Below, in pieces: positions 11,812 to 24,478 of a stretch of DNA of 64,000 nucleotides (positions are counted from its first letter, which is position 1; each line of letters opens with the position of its first letter). This DNA comes from Pararge aegeria (taxonomy: Eukaryota; Arthropoda; Insecta; Lepidoptera; Nymphalidae): NCBI RefSeq assembly GCF_905163445.1, contig NC_053189.1:17378001-17442000 (forward strand), written 5' to 3'. Below the pieces are notes generated by a model. The model was not told where the DNA came from and ran no database searches. It saw only the letters and a list, made by a program, of their open reading frames with translations. The position numbers and the translations under genes were made by a program.

Positions 11812-12195
11812 TAGCGTACCCAGCCCGCTTCGCCGGGCTAGATTTTGCTTTATTATATATAAACAATAAACTTACATCATTAAATATTTAATTCGAGTCC
11901 CATAATATATTAAATCATTTATTTCTCTACGTATTCATTCTCTTCTATTCTATTCTCGAGCGGGTGAAGATCATTATCTACACCCATGTACACACAGCAA
12001 TAGAATATCATCAGAGTAAATAAAAGCTGTATTTGACAGTTTGACAGTTCAATAATAGGAGTGCGCCGATCGTCACCAAACTTTACAGGATTACTCGCCA
12101 GGTCAATTCGGAGTTTCCCTGAAAGTTTCATTGAAATCGGTCCAGCCGTTTCGGAGCCTATACGGAACATATCCACACACTTTCTTTTTAATATA
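11812..12195 (-). mobile_element. Helitron-like element
   Basis: On the minus strand it ends with hairpin AGCCCG-GCGAAG-CGGGCT followed by GGGTACGCTAG, as Helitrons end with a hairpin then CTRR. Its start is TATATATATTAAAAAG. A sister copy lies at 14862-15118. Confidence 0.55.
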
Positions 12196-12216
12196 TATAG
12201 ATAGATACATAGATAG

Positions 12217-12260
12217 ATGGCACATAGATGGCACATAGATGGCACATAGATGGCACATAG
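12217..12260. repeat. 11 bp tandem repeat
   Basis: Four exact copies of ATGGCACATAG, next to a GATA-rich stretch. Confidence 0.9.
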
Positions 12261-12416
12261 ATGCACTTTTGATGCGTACATAACATGCAAAATATGACAC
12301 AGAACGATGAAACGATAGAAATATAATGATGATAGTTTCGGAATTTAATATCCGAATCTAAATATAATCTTGTCTGCCTGGACAGAGACGTGTACAAGCC
12401 GAGGATGGGTTTACGT

Positions 12417-12538
12417 CAGTGGCGTGCACTTCATACATGCACAAAAGCACTGCCTACCCTAAAATGAGGATTTTTGCCGTTTTATGCAATATTATTGCTG
12501 TATGCATACCCTGGTAAGAAAACCAGTGCACGTCACTG
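12417..12538. mobile_element. hAT-type MITE, copy 2
   Basis: Same termini, with GTGCACGTCACTG at the right. 8 bp flanks GTTTACGT and GTGTACGT match at 7 of 8. The interior is shorter than in other copies. Confidence 0.85.
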
Positions 12539-13029
12539 GTGTACGTTAAATGTTTTACCCCCAACAGTTTAGCCCGCTATTATCTTAGACTGCATTATGA
12601 CTTACCGTCAGGCCAAATTCCGGTCCCCGGCCAACTTGCATAACATCGCTATAGTTATGTGAAGTACTTAGACAAAAAAAAAGCAATTAAACACGCATAT
12701 AATTCAGAGCGTCCTCCTTTTTAAAATAAATAGGTATATTGCGTAACACATTATAATGAACAATATGATTTAAAAAATTTAACTTACTTTTATCTGTTAC
12801 GTGAATATACAGAATTAAGAATGTAGAGAACCCTCATAAAGCCATTATTACATGCAGAACATAGCAATGCGGTTGGCGGCAGAAATAAGAAATAAGAGTA
12901 CTTCCCCAGACGAGCCATCAAAAAAACCTTAACTACTAGTAAAAACCGATATTAAAAACCTAACCCTTTTTAATTTTTAGTCCACTACAAGTTAGACCTT
13001 AACTGCTATCTCACCGTGATGATGCAGGA

Positions 13030-13285
13030 TGGTAGCGGTATTGGATATTGGATAGAAGCAGGCGTTACTTTGCGGAAATCCATGATAATATATGAAAATT
13101 AAGCCTAATTTGCAGAAAACAAATCCTGAAGATGCTCTGGTTTCGGAGCGAAACGTGCGTAGAGGGTACATTGCCGAAGATCTGAGTATAAGGATTGAAG
13201 AAATTATAAATTACACCATACAGATTCTCCTGCTTTTCGCGGAGTATAGCAAATTAGGCTTAATTTTCATGGGATGGTAGCGGGC
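13030..13285. repeat. Interspersed repeat G, full-looking copy
   Basis: From TTGGATAGAAGCAGGCGTTAC to CTTAATTTTCATGGGA, with partly inverted ends (AAAATTAAGCCTAATTTGC and GCAAATTAGGCTTAATTTT). Confidence 0.65.
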
Positions 13286-13440
13286 TAAACTGTAAGGGAC
13301 TATGGCAGTTATATTAAACCATTCGGTTTCTATGCAACATTGTACCGAAACGCAAAATCGCTTAGCGGCACGTCTTTGTCAGCAGGATGGTAACTAGCCA
13401 ATGCCGAAGCCTCCCACTTGACCTGACTAGAAATATTTTC
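13286..13440 (-). repeat. Interspersed repeat B
   Basis: CTTAGCGGCACGTCTTTGTC and GGTAACTAGCCAATGCC, the inverse of the 10165 copy. Confidence 0.6.
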
Positions 13441-13469
13441 TATGTTCATGTAACTACATGTCCCAATGT

Positions 13470-14025
13470 TCCCAAATTGCCCCCAAAACACTTGGTATTC
13501 TTAATAAAGTCAAGCGATACTTCACGACCCAACAAATGATTACTCTATATCAGGCTCAAGTTCGGTCGTGCATGGAGTACTGCAGTTCCGTTTAGTACCA
13601 GTTGGCCACTTTGGATGCTGTGGATCGCCGAGTCAGGAGACTTATAGGCGAGGATTCACCACTTTTGGCTAAACTCCAAAGTCTTGATCATCGCCGTAAG
13701 GTAGCAAGTATGTCGGTGTTTTATAGGATATACTTTGGAGAGTGTGCTCAGGAACTATTCGATCTCGTCCACTCCTCACCATTCTACCATCGCACTGCAA
13801 GGCACCGGGTGGATTTTACCCCTATGTTGTTAATATCCCAAAAACCCGCACGAAGCGATTTGCATCTTCTTTTCTTATACGCATGGCTATGGTTTGGAAC
13901 ACCCTTCCGAGTTCAGTGTTCCCTAATTCTTACAATCTGGGTATCTTTAAAGCAAGAGTGAATAGGCATCTTCTAGGCAAACGCATCCCATCTTATGCCA
14001 CATCTACACTTTCCTTTAGGTGAGA
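13470..14025 (+). pseudogene. Jockey/CR1-type LINE reverse transcriptase, C-terminal end
   Basis: Encodes Y-F-T-T-Q-Q-M, M-E-Y-C-S-S-V, then V-D-R-R-V-R-R-L-I-G-E-D and F-K-A-R-V-N-R-H-L-L-G-K-R, typical of the end of insect non-LTR reverse transcriptases. It has a stop at 13593 and a frame change near 13815. Confidence 0.85.
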
Positions 14026-14439
14026 TTGTGGTCAAGCGCTAGTCTATTACAGTTAAAAAAAAAAAAATTAGGTGGCTTTTGCGCACGGGCCTCTGGAAAA
14101 CGCAAATAAATATAGTGTGGATTTTCTCAGGCGACCGCTGGCCTCACAGTATTCAATGGTTGCGTTTAGATCCAAATCTAATAGACGTGGTTGCACAACG
14201 TAACTTATTGTTCGCGGTTGATCTGGTTTCGGAGCTGCAAGGTTTTTTTGCTGGCAGCGATATTACACTTCTGTAAGCAAATGAGATGGTGTGGCGTTAT
14301 TGCGAAAAGGCGAAACAAAAACGTTGATTCCAGACAGTAAATAGGTACATATAAATCAAAAATTTAAGGAAAACTACCGTTTTGTGTGCAGACGAAAGCG
14401 GAGCTGCTTGCCTGCTTGCAGTTTTATACATTTTGTACC

Positions 14440-14700
14440 AAAGCAATTTACTTGAATGAATGAATGAATGAAATTTATTTATTTGCCCACAAAATCGCTT
14501 ACAATTATAATACAAAAATATATCTTACAAAAAGCATGTGGACAAATAGGGTTCCACCTCAGCACGAAGCCGCAGCGAGCTGCAGCGCTGGTTTTCAGGG
14601 GGACCCTGTGTGCTCACAGACGTGTTTGCGACCGCATCATCCATGCCACAGTCTATACATAATAAAAATAAAATTAAAAATAAAACATGGTGCTTCATTC
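14440..14700 (-). repeat. LINE 3'-end repeat with GAAT microsatellite
   Basis: (GAAT)n at 14454-14470, then AAATTTATTTATTTGCCCACA and a GC-richer block. Similar in layout to other LINE tails here. Confidence 0.45.
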
Positions 14701-14861
14701 TTTAACCGCTGAACGTTTTAAAAGTAGTCTTCACATTGACCACTTTTAACACGTTAGCACACATGAAAGGTCACAACATTAACATCAACACGTTTTATTT
14801 TAAGTTAAGTAATTCTGCATATGGCCAATACTATTGCCTATTTGCGGGGAAGTATTGAAGA

Positions 14862-15118
14862 GTTAAATCTATATATATAAAAGAGAAAGTGTGTGGGTAT
14901 GTTCCATATAGGCTTCGAAACGGCTGGACCGATTTTAATGAAACTTTCAGGGAATCTCCGGATTGACCTGGCGAGTAATCATGTAAAGTTTGGTGACGAT
15001 CGGAGCACTCCTATTTTTGAACTGTCAAATACAGCTTTTATTAAAAATTTAATGATGTAATTTTATTGTTTAAATAAAATAAAGCAAAATCTAGCCCGGC
15101 GAAGCGGGCTGGGTACGA
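14862..15118 (+). mobile_element. Helitron-like element
   Basis: Starts CTATATATATAAAAGAG and ends CTAGCCCGGCGAAGCGGGCTGG then GTAC. It is the plus-strand sister of 11812-12195. Confidence 0.55.
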
Positions 15119-15309
15119 CAGTCAAATATAATTTTAACTGTTTCTTGAAAACTATCTATTAATCTATTTAATAAAATATCTGGCAAATATGAACTTACAA
15201 AAAGTAAACTTATAAAAAGTTTAATTATTTACCCACTTTATAAATTAACTGTAACACTTACTATCGGAGCTTTGTGCGTATTTAATTTAAGCAATTACAA
15301 TATCCCTTG

Positions 15310-15497
15310 CTTTCAACGGCGAAGGAAAACATCGTGTGGAAACCTGCATGCTTGAGAGTTCTCCATAACGTTCTCAAAGGCGTGTAAAGTCTACCAACCC
15401 CACTTGGCCAGCGTGGTGGACTACGGCCTCAACCCTTCTCATTCTGCGAGGGGACCCTTGCCCTGTAGTGGGCCAGTAATGGTTGGATGATGATGCG
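15310..15497 (+). repeat. SINE family A, headless
   Basis: GGAAAACATCGTGTGGAAACC to CCTGTAGTGGGCCAGTAATGG and GATGATG. Confidence 0.78.
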
Positions 15498-15945
15498 TGC
15501 AGAAAAATGAGATAAACAAACCCGCCCGGAGCCCGGAAGCGTTATTAGGGTATAAAGTCTAGTCTCATTTATATACTTTAATACTAAGTGATAATAATCT
15601 TAAAGCGTTGAATATGAATACCTAATATGACGCTAAACATGCAAATAATATCACAATTTTAACGCTTTGTTCACGCAACAGCCGAACTGTGTCGTGGGAT
15701 AATGTTTTGAAACCGATTAAATGCTGCCATCAGACGTACCGACTCGAATGCATCTGCTGATGCTACTATGATTAGTTAGGTTAGGTAATTTAGGTGAAAC
15801 AAATACTATAAATCATCGACTTTCATTATATAATAACAACTATTAACGTAAACCATTAGTTATTATTATTTAACTAATTAAAATCACCAATCATTATCAA
15901 CATGCTCATTATATTAATATTTTAATTCTGGGCTTCATCCCTATG
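15498..15945. other. No gene seen
   Basis: AT-rich; nothing recognisable. Confidence 0.45.
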
Positions 15946-16200
15946 CCTACTAATATTACAAATGTGAATGTAAGTTTGTTTGTCGCTTTCACGCGAAAGC
16001 TACTGAACCGATCTTCATGAAACTTTTTATGCATATTCTTGGAGGTATTAGAAATAATATAGTATACTTTTTATTCAAAAAAAATAATTACGTAAAATAA
16101 AAAAATGTTGGTGAAGAAATCTCAAAATCTCATATACTATAGGTGTAGACTATGTAGCAGTATGCTGCCTCCCAAAATTACACGGACGAAGCCGAAGGCC
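15946..16200 (+). repeat. Helitron-like repeat J, partial
   Basis: CCTACTAATATTACAAATGTG and CTTTCACGCGAAAGCTACTG match the 17363 copy; ends GACGAAGCCGAAGGCC. Confidence 0.5.
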
Positions 16201-17146
16201 ACATCTATTCTCTCATAAATTGTAGTGATCAGGGCGTCTGCGATCCGATGTAATGCAGCCTTTGCGCGTATTGCACTAACGAGGAAATTAACATCAAAGT
16301 ATTTGTAATAATCACTACTAACATAATAAGTAAATCTGCTTGTTTGTTTGCTGCCTATGTTCGGTTAAACCGCTGCAACGTTCTTGATGAAATTTAGTAC
16401 AAAGATAACTTGCATCTTTGCGACGGAGGTCTCGTGGAAAAAATAGGGTCCTTGCGCGATTTAAAAAAACATAAAGTTTGTTACTTATGTACGGCACAGC
16501 AGCAAAACCGATTGGACAAAACTACACGAAGATAGTGCCTATCCTGGATAAAGATACGGAAAAAGATAGTTTCTAGAGCGGGACAATAAACGTACCCCGC
16601 AGGATTAAAAAAAAAACGAATCTGCATGTTAAATGATTATAGAAAGTCATGACATTTTAGAACGTTTATAATCTTGATAGAATGGTTGGCAGCAATTAAG
16701 TTGGCCCGTCTGTTGCAGCGTTAAGCCGGTTTGGTGTAAATTACCGTTTCCAACGCCACTTTAGCTTACTTCGTTGAAATTTTTTTTTAATTTTAAATAA
16801 TTTTATTACTTTTATATTTACGATTCGCTAGCACGACGCGGAGATAAACTGTGTTGCAATTTACGAATTATGCAAAATTGTATGTATACCTCCTAATAAA
16901 CCTCTGAATTACGTGACGTAGAGGCAAGCGCTTCAGTTTTTTTAATCTTCTGCCAACGCTCCTTCCGGTAAAGCTGTCCAACTATAAATCCATAAAATGA
17001 TTAAAATAGAGAATAATGCGTGTATGTGCGAAATACATGGTAGTTTGTGTTATGTTTTTTTTATTGATCAAATGAATCTTTAAAAATTTTTTGCTTCACA
17101 TATTAATATTTAAATAAATATAAACGACATTCCTACATTTACGCTA
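16201..17146. other. No gene seen
   Basis: Diverged repeat-like sequence (16325-16610 resembles the J layout) and AT-rich filler. Confidence 0.4.
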
Positions 17147-17342
17147 TCTAGCCCAAGTAAGCGAAGATGACTGATGGATATTTTCATGAATACTACACAG
17201 AAATACTTATAATATACATAAACCACCCAGACACTGAAAAACATTCATGTTCATCGCAAAAACATTTTCCAGTTGTGGGAATCGAACCCACGGCTTTGAC
17301 TCAGAAAGCAGGGTCGCTGCCCACTGCGCCAATCGGCCGTCT
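17147..17342 (-). repeat. tRNA-derived SINE, family C
   Basis: Inverted copy ending in the head GTGGGAATCGAACCCACGGC ... GCGCCAATCGGCCG. Confidence 0.8.
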
Positions 17343-17362
17343 AATATCCCTATCCCTACCCC

Positions 17363-17815
17363 TATCCCTACTAATATTATAAATGTGAATGTATGTTTGT
17401 TTGTTACGCTTTCACGCGATAACTACTTAACCGATCCTCATGAAACTTTGTACACATATTCTTGGAAGTGTTAGAAGTATTATAGGATACTTTTTATTCT
17501 GACATTAAGCTCGGTTCCTTTGGTAGAGGGGATGAAAGTGTTTGACGATTTTACACTATAACTCCGACAAATTATAACTGATTGAAATAATTATTTTTGT
17601 ACTATAGAGTTTATAATATGTGTTTAATTTTGCCCAAACTTTGAGTAGATCTGATGAATGTGGTTGGAGATAGAGATAGAGGACAGAACTCCTCAGCGAA
17701 CAGTAGAAAACCCCTCCTTTAAGGCTTAGCTGTACTGAATACTTAGCGGTATCGAATGCAACATCAAAAAACAAAATCAAACGCAGACGAAGTCGCGGGC
17801 AATAGCTATATATAT
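17363..17815 (+). mobile_element. Helitron-like repeat J
   Basis: TCCCTACTAATATTATAAATG at the start and GACGAAGTCGCGGGCAATAGCTA at the end. Inverted sisters lie at 40976-41395 and 54722-55162. Confidence 0.55.
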
Positions 17816-19084
17816 ACAAACATAAATAAATTACTGGCGTTGTTAATAAATTAAAATTTATACATTAAATTAGCATGTATAAATTTGCTAACCAATAAAC
17901 TAATTAATCAAGACATAACCCATTATATTGTAATTAGAGGCAAAATCTAATGTTACCGGACCTTGCGTTAATTGAACCCAGCAATTGAAAGGTCTGGCTC
18001 GGGTCACATTATCTCATTACCTTCCGTGCTGATGCCGGACTAAGATTTGCTAAAAACGTTCTTTATTTAAAGTTTTATCGTTTATTTTTTTAGTATTTGC
18101 ATAACCTATGACCTTTGTGTACAATTATCTGAGTCGAGTTCATAGACACTTTATGTTCGTCAGTACAATTGGCGTTAGTGTCCCGAACAGTTAAAAATAT
18201 AGTAAACGACATATTAAATGTGAGTACGACTACATTATTTTCAATTGCATTGTTCTATTTTTAAATGTATTTATAATAAACGTTAACCATAATTTATAGG
18301 TAATACTTTGTGCTACGAATATAAATCACACTGGCAGGCTTTATAAAGTTATGAAAATTGCGGCAAAGTGCGGGTTTAATGCGAAGACTTTACACACCTT
18401 TTATTATGGAAAACTCTGAGGCATGGATGTTGGTGGATGTTTTCCTTTCACCGTTAAATTTAATTATATTTAATATTATCATCGCTTCAAAAACACTACC
18501 TACATATTTTATGTGTACGTATCTAGAGTTAACCATTTATCCATTCTTGAGGAAATGTTTTGGTACCTTTTAAAAAACTATGTTACCCAGTAGAATTAAG
18601 AATGCTTCGTCAAAATGCATATTATAATATGCAGTGAGGTAAAAACTGAAATTAATCGGGATATCTATCTATCATAAAACACAAGTATGGTAAACACGCG
18701 TGTTTTGTATCTTGGATTATATCAGTCTTTAAGCGATGTAATAAGGTCCAAGTCCAAGCAAGAGTGATGAAAAAATATATTTTTAAAGCTAATCCTGGCT
18801 TCGAATGGGCCCGCGTATATCGTAGTATGAAGCCGGATTTTATAACCGGTACGGTTATAAAATTTAATATTGAAATTCTTCATCCATCTCCAGGATGGAA
18901 TCGTGTACAAAACAAATGTTATATCTATGCTATGATGAGAGTTTGAATTCATGAATAGCTATCTCTCTGCCTAATTTCAGTGCTGCGGTTGTGCCAAACG
19001 AACAAAGAGGCACTTTCTCATTAGGTTAGATACAAGATACAAGCATATGTTACTTTTTAAATTCATAAATTCCTAAGATTGTTC
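17816..19084. other. No gene seen; diverged SINE remnant
   Basis: 18380-18470 looks like a decayed minus-strand family A SINE (GGAAAACTCTGAGGCATGG). Small frames overlap on both strands without domains. Confidence 0.4.
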
Positions 19085-19235
19085 TGGTGTCGAAGCGAAT
19101 CGTGCGTAGAGAATAGAGACTATATTGCCGAATATCTGTTTGGCGTGGAGTATAAGATCTAAGAAGTTATAAATTACACCGTACCCTGCTTTTCGTAGTG
19201 TAGCAAATTAGGCTTCATGTTTATTGAAGTTTTAA
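19085..19235. repeat. Interspersed repeat G, partial
   Basis: TCGAAGCGAATCGTGCGTAG and CTGCTTTTCGTAGTGTAGC. Confidence 0.5.
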
Positions 19236-19594
19236 CTCGTTTACGTGTATACACTTACGGATTCGCATATTTTTACTATATCAGTAACCGAATGCAGTTA
19301 AATTGAATTTCCGGGTTCGTAAATTGTAGTTGGTCCCTATCTACGATCTGCACGCCCTTGAAGCAATTGAGAACTGAATTGACGCCCGTATCTTTCGTTG
19401 TTTACAATCATCAGGCAATCTTTGTGTAGGTAGATACCGTAGAATAATGTCCAGAACTGGGACATTATTATTTATTTAGCACCATATATAATTTAACATT
19501 TATAATATTTGAAAGATTATGCATTTAAATTACGATTAAAAATAAAAAGCTGTAATTCATAAAGTCAGTACATTTCGAATTATATTAGTTACTA

Positions 19595-20160
19595 GCTGAC
19601 CCGTGCAACTTCGTCTGCACCAAATCGGTTATTACCGGAAAACACGAATAAAATGACATTTTCTAAAAATGAATCCTAGCTAGATCGATTTATCGCCCCC
19701 GAAACCCCCTGTATACTAAATTTCATGAAAATCGTTGGAGCCGATTCCGAGATTCCAATTATAAATATACAAGAATTGCTCGTTTAAAGATATAAGATTA
19801 GATATTAAAGGAATGTGCAACGTACAAACAAATACAGTTAAGTGAGCCAGGATACAAAGAATCCTAAATTTTAGTTTTAAGTATAATAAAATAAATAAAT
19901 CAGTAGAATATTGACCCTTTTGATTGTACTGACTTTATATATGTTCACTTACTAGCTCGACGACGATGCCCGTGTCGTTGGTCCGCGGTTATTACGGTTT
20001 CTTACAAATCCCTTGGGAATCGTAAGATTTTCTGGCGAACAAAGTAACCTAACTTAGGTTATTACTGTTCGTTCTTTCAACTAACTCTACGTCAAAAATC
20101 TAGTAGATTGGTTGCTTAGTTAGGGTGGGAAGGAAAGGACAAATAAACAAACAAACACGC
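19595..20160 (-). repeat. Two Helitron-like fragments
   Basis: ACTAGCTGACCCGTGCAACTTCG at 19593 and ACTAGCTCGACGACGATGCC at 19950 are the CTAG-plus-hairpin type of end seen in reverse. Bodies are partial. Confidence 0.4.
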
Positions 20161-20164
20161 ATAA

Positions 20165-20475
20165 TTTATAATATTGGATAGAAGCGGGCGTTACTTAGCG
20201 GAAATCCATAATATATTATGAAAATTAAGCTTAATTTAACTAAAATTTTCGGGGTTATTAACATTTCTTAATTATAGTCGAACGGGTACTATACCACGAT
20301 AATATTTTGGATTTGTCGATATTTCGACCCAGTTGCATGGATACTATCACACATACGATATAATCGTGGTATGTACCCGTTGAACTATACTTAAGCTTCA
20401 TTTGCTATACATCGCGAACAGAACACTCTACTCTGTTGGCGAAGTACAGCAAATTAAGCTTAATTTTCATAATAA
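20165..20475. repeat. Interspersed repeat G split by inverted-repeat element
   Basis: GGATAGAAGCGGGCGTTAC at the left and GCAAATTAAGCTTAATTTTC at the right, with the 20273-20389 element between them. Confidence 0.6.
20273..20389. mobile_element. Short inverted-repeat element
   Basis: Left TATAGTCGAACGGGTAC and right GTACCCGTTGAACTATA are imperfect inverted ends. A related end lies at 38620-38660. It sits inside an interspersed repeat (20165-20475). Confidence 0.6.
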
Positions 20476-20670
20476 TTTATAAAATAATAATAATCTTTAA
20501 AATCTGCCAAATGCTAACGATGCTTTAAAATTCCCTTTCCTATGAGAGATAATGTGGCCAGCTGTGGGTCAATAATAGGATGATGATAAACATGGTGATA
20601 AAAAAAGAAATATATAAATATATATATATAGCATTCTTAGAACTTTATTAAAATCGACATATAAATAACT

Positions 20671-20830
20671 GCCTCGTTCGTCTAGTAGTTAGCATGTTTA
20701 AGTACGGATCACGAGGTCTTAGGTTTTTGTATAAAATAATTCTCAGTACGTACCAGCCGGAGTAAGAAAATCGGCGGTGTTAACCCCCGTGTCTCGCAGA
20801 GCACGTGAAGCGGCATAATTTTATTACAAA
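20671..20830 (+). repeat. tRNA-like SINE head, another family
   Basis: CTCGTTCGTCTAGTAGTTAGCA resembles a tRNA D-arm/A-box, with CACGAGGTCTTAGG after it. The T-arm is decayed, so it is not a functional tRNA. Confidence 0.4.
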
Positions 20831-21820
20831 TCACGGTTTATTACAAATCCCCTGGGAACCGTCAGTTTTCCCGGAGATAATTGGAGGTACTAAAGCTATT
20901 ACGAAAAGTGTGTTATGTGACATCAATAGTTTTCTTAGCGCACATTGGATTTTATAGGCAAATTTTGACACTTTAGGTTACATATTCATAAGAAAAAAAA
21001 TTAAAAAAAAAATTATAGTGTATGTCACCTCTTAATAATTTATCTTTCTGTTAGTAAATAATTAAATAGTTCAAACAAACTAAAAAAACACGCTTGGTAT
21101 AAAAAACTAAACTAATTTCTTTCTTTTAGTTTATTCATAATAGCGATTTTTTTTAGTTTTTCTTGATCTATTATTTTTATTAGAGCAAAATTAATCGGTA
21201 ACCCATCCACCATTAAAGAGATAAAATATTTTTTTTTTATTCAGTGCCCGTCTCTCGAAATGCAAGTTATAATTATTATTTAAAACAGGCCATTAAAAAG
21301 TAATAGCTAACGCCCTCTACCATCTAGTAGCTTAATGTTTTCTGTGGAATTTGTTAAGTACGCGAACGCTATAGGTTTTTTACATTTGGGTCTAGATGGC
21401 GCTGTAGTAATTAGTAAAAAATCTTATTTTTTATAGTGAAAATTGGAATAATCTTTTCAGATTAATGTATTGTCATCGGTCCTCGATATGTCTACAAAGT
21501 TTGAAAGAAATCTGACCGTTTAAAGTGGGTCAAAATCGCGCCCAAAGAAGTCGGTTACAAACAAACATACAAGTGAAGCTAATATAAAGCGTGTAAAAAT
21601 AGTTAAAATCGGTCCAGTAGTCCAGAGCCTATATTAAATACAAAAAAAACTTTCCTCTCCATATTATGTATAAAAGTATTCGTATAAGCTTTAGGTATTC
21701 CAGAGTAACTTTTGATCGCAAGACTCGACGCACCTAATTTTTTCGCTACACGTTAGGTATCCTAGGTAATATATATATTTTTGAATATTTTATTTCAAAA
21801 TTATTTTTTCTTTTTTCCAG
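20831..21820. other. No gene seen upstream of exon 1
   Basis: AT-rich. It must contain the end of the intron before exon 1 (acceptor at 21819-21820); no 5' UTR exon or promoter could be recognised. Confidence 0.4.
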
Positions 21821-21828
21821 GACGCATC

Positions 21829-21886
21829 ATGGCGTCAAGATGGCTCCTATTGGCGGTCTGTTGCACAGTCTCCAGTTTTCAACATG
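21829..21886 (+). CDS. Cad87A: Cadherin exon 1 (start codon, signal peptide)
   Basis: The ATG at 21829 has A at -3 and G at +4. The residues are basic, then hydrophobic (W-L-L-L-A-V), as in a signal peptide, with likely cleavage just before exon 2. The donor is GTGAGT and the exon ends in phase 1. A pyrimidine tract and AG lie 8 bases before the ATG (21821), so this is probably not the first transcribed exon. Confidence 0.85.
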
Positions 21887-22159
21887 GTGAGTTGTATTGA
21901 ATTTGAACAATTAAATTATAGAGGAAAACTAAAAACACTATTAAAAATGTAAACAAACTTCCGCCTGCGATGCTTTTGAGTACCCAAGCAACCAAGCAAG
22001 AGTGAGGTACTCCCTCACAATACATGCCGTTTCAAAAATTAAGGCCTTCTGTATATGACCCTTGATCCAATTACCAAGCGGAAGCTTCTTAAAATGTTGG
22101 TCGAAGCTTTTCGCGAAAAGACCATTCTCCTTTACTATCTTTCTAAAAATAAAAACAGA

Positions 22160-22490
22160 GTTGTGTTTTTTTTTTAATTTAAACGCTCGGCTGCAATCAC
22201 AGCTGATGAGTGATGACATGGGGCGCGCTTGCCTAGAATGAACTTATATACCTAGATATCTATTCTTTTGGCTATTGATTTGACGGTATCCAGATTATAG
22301 GTATCGGGGAAGACGGAAGATGGAAAGGCGTTCCAGACCTTTGCGGTGCGTATTAGAAAGTAAGAAACAAAGTGCTTCGCACGTGTTGATGGTATCGCAG
22401 TTCACTGGAAGAGATGGTTTAACCAAATCGAATAGCTCTTTAGCACACTCTACGAAAAATTAATATTGTTATTTTTTTTAGAAGAGTTTT
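22160..22490 (-). repeat. LINE-like repeat shared with 1926-2330
   Basis: Same ordered blocks as the 1926 copy (GCAATCACAGCTGATG, GGGGCGCGCTTGCCTAGAA, AAGGCGTTCCAGACC). In cadherin intron 1. Confidence 0.55.
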
Positions 22491-22699
22491 AGATTATTTT
22501 CTGAGAACGTTGGCAACAATTAGCAGTTATACTAACGGGATGAGATACTTAAAAGTAAAAGGTGCTAAATTGTGATTCATGAGATAGAACAAAGAGCTTA
22601 TTGAACAGTAAACTCACACAGTAAGCTAGTACTTTACTTGCACAGACCCAAAGCCCAAAGCAATAAATGAAGACGCACAGTGGTCTACGCTATCATTCG

Positions 22700-23025
22700 T
22701 CTTTTGAAAAGATTCATTTATTTCAAGTAGGCTTAATATAAGCACTTTTGAAACGACAAGTATGGCTGTTTGTAGTGACCAACTTGTAAAATGATTTCGA
22801 ATTTGAACCACTGGTTCGAAAGATTCTAACAAGAAGAAGCCGGCAAGAAACTCAGTAGTTGCTCTTTTCCAACATCATTTTACAATTTAACAATCATTGT
22901 TCTATCTTGTGTGTGATGAAAGCGGAGCGGCTTGCTACCAGACAACCTTGTCATTATGAAATTCATCAATATTATAGTAACCTCGATGTATTAAATGTGT
23001 TTTTATATATTCTTTAAACTTATGT
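22700..23025 (-). repeat. Interspersed repeat D
   Basis: TTATTTCAAGTAGGCTTAATATAAGCAC, then CGGCAAGAAACTCAGTAGTTGC. Also at 33142, 40300 and 63318; the antisense ends AATAAATGAATTTT as a LINE or SINE tail would. Confidence 0.7.
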
Positions 23026-23183
23026 TACGGTAAATCTAATATTACCTTCTAAACTATAACTGGGTACAGCATTGAGAACTGGGGAAAAACACCTGTTAAA
23101 TATTTTTATATTGCTTTAAAATGTTTCCTAACCATCTGCCAATCACTTGCTAGCATTTCGTTTCATTAGTTATATTTTTTCAG

Positions 23184-23302
23184 GTTCAGCCAACCAGTTG
23201 CCAGTGTTCACTCAGGACATGGATAACCTGCCACTGTCGGAGAGCAAGCCAGTTGGTCAGATCGTGTACACCCTACAAGGCACGGACCCAGAGGGATTGC
23301 CA
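23184..23302 (+). CDS. Cad87A: Cadherin exon 2 (EC1, start)
   Basis: Residues 20-59. It opens with N-Q-L-P-V-F and L-S-E-S-x-P-V-G, the typical first strands of EC1, and closely resembles the N terminus of cadherin-23-type proteins. Acceptor TTTTTTCAG, donor GTTAGT; it enters in phase 1 and leaves in phase 0. Confidence 0.9.
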
Positions 23303-23351
23303 GTTAGTACAAATTCTATACAATTTTAGTAGTAAATAAAAATATATATAT

Positions 23352-23592
23352 ATACTAAGACAATACACACATCGCCATCTAGCCCCAAAGTAAGCGTAGC
23401 TTGTGTTATGGGTACTAAACTAAGATAGCTGATAAATATTTTTTTATGAATATAATACATACGAATACTTAGAAGATACAGATAAACACAGTCACTGAAA
23501 AACATTCATGCTCATCACACAAACATTTTCCAGTTGTGGGAATCGAACCCACGACCTTGGCTCAGAAAGCAGGGCCGCTGCCCACTGCGCAT
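23352..23592 (-). repeat. tRNA-derived SINE, family C
   Basis: Tail at 23352, head at 23532-23592 (GGGAATCGAACCCACGACC). Confidence 0.82.
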
Positions 23593-23708
23593 GTATTCAT
23601 GTATTCATTAATATATTTAGTATTTGATAAATTACATAGAACTAATTATTATTACACTTATTATAATTATTAATTATTATTACAGTTCATTATTATTAAT
23701 TAAGTGTT

Positions 23709-23955
23709 CGACGGCCGATTGGCGCAGTTTGCAGCGATCCTGCTTTCTGAGTCCAAGGCCGTGGGTTCGATTTCCACAACTGGAAAATGTGCATGAATGT
23801 TTTTCAGTGTCTGGGTGTTTATATGTATATTCTGAGTATTTATGTATATTATTTATAAAAAATATTCAACAGTTATCTTAGTACCCATAACATAAGCTAC
23901 GCTTACTTTGGGGCTAGATAGCGATGTGTGTATTGTCGTAATATATTTATTTATT
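23709..23955 (+). repeat. tRNA-derived SINE, family C
   Basis: GACGGCCGATTGGCGCAGTT at the head; head to head with the previous copy, 117 bp apart. Confidence 0.82.
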
Positions 23956-24478
23956 TTATTTATAATTATTAATTTATACTAATGCATCCAATGAAACTAT
24001 ATCTCATAAACTATCTAGATATAAAGGTTAAGCAAAAGGCTTGCTTATGTATATTTAATTTTGTTACACCATGCATGAATGAATAAAATTTCATTGTTCA
24101 CAAAACATTTGTTTATTTTTATTGGTATACATACAAATACAGTAAAACTGTACATAGAACTGTGATACTAACGTGTAATTAGAGTACTCGGTTTCCCCCT
24201 CTCACCCCTATTCAGGATATTTGAGATTTGTCAACAACACAAGACTCGAGTCTACTCATTTACTATCTTTCTTTAAAATAATAACAGAGTTGTTACTTTT
24301 TTTTTTTCTTTTAATTTTAAGAGATGATTCGCTGGGCGGATATGTATTTTTGTAGTGTTATATTACGTATAAATACATACAGTACTAATACTTCATACAG
24401 CAGTAGCCAGGACAGAGAGGAATTGTTATTGTCTCTTTTCGATACCAATCCCAACCAATCGCAACAGTTTTCTCGCTG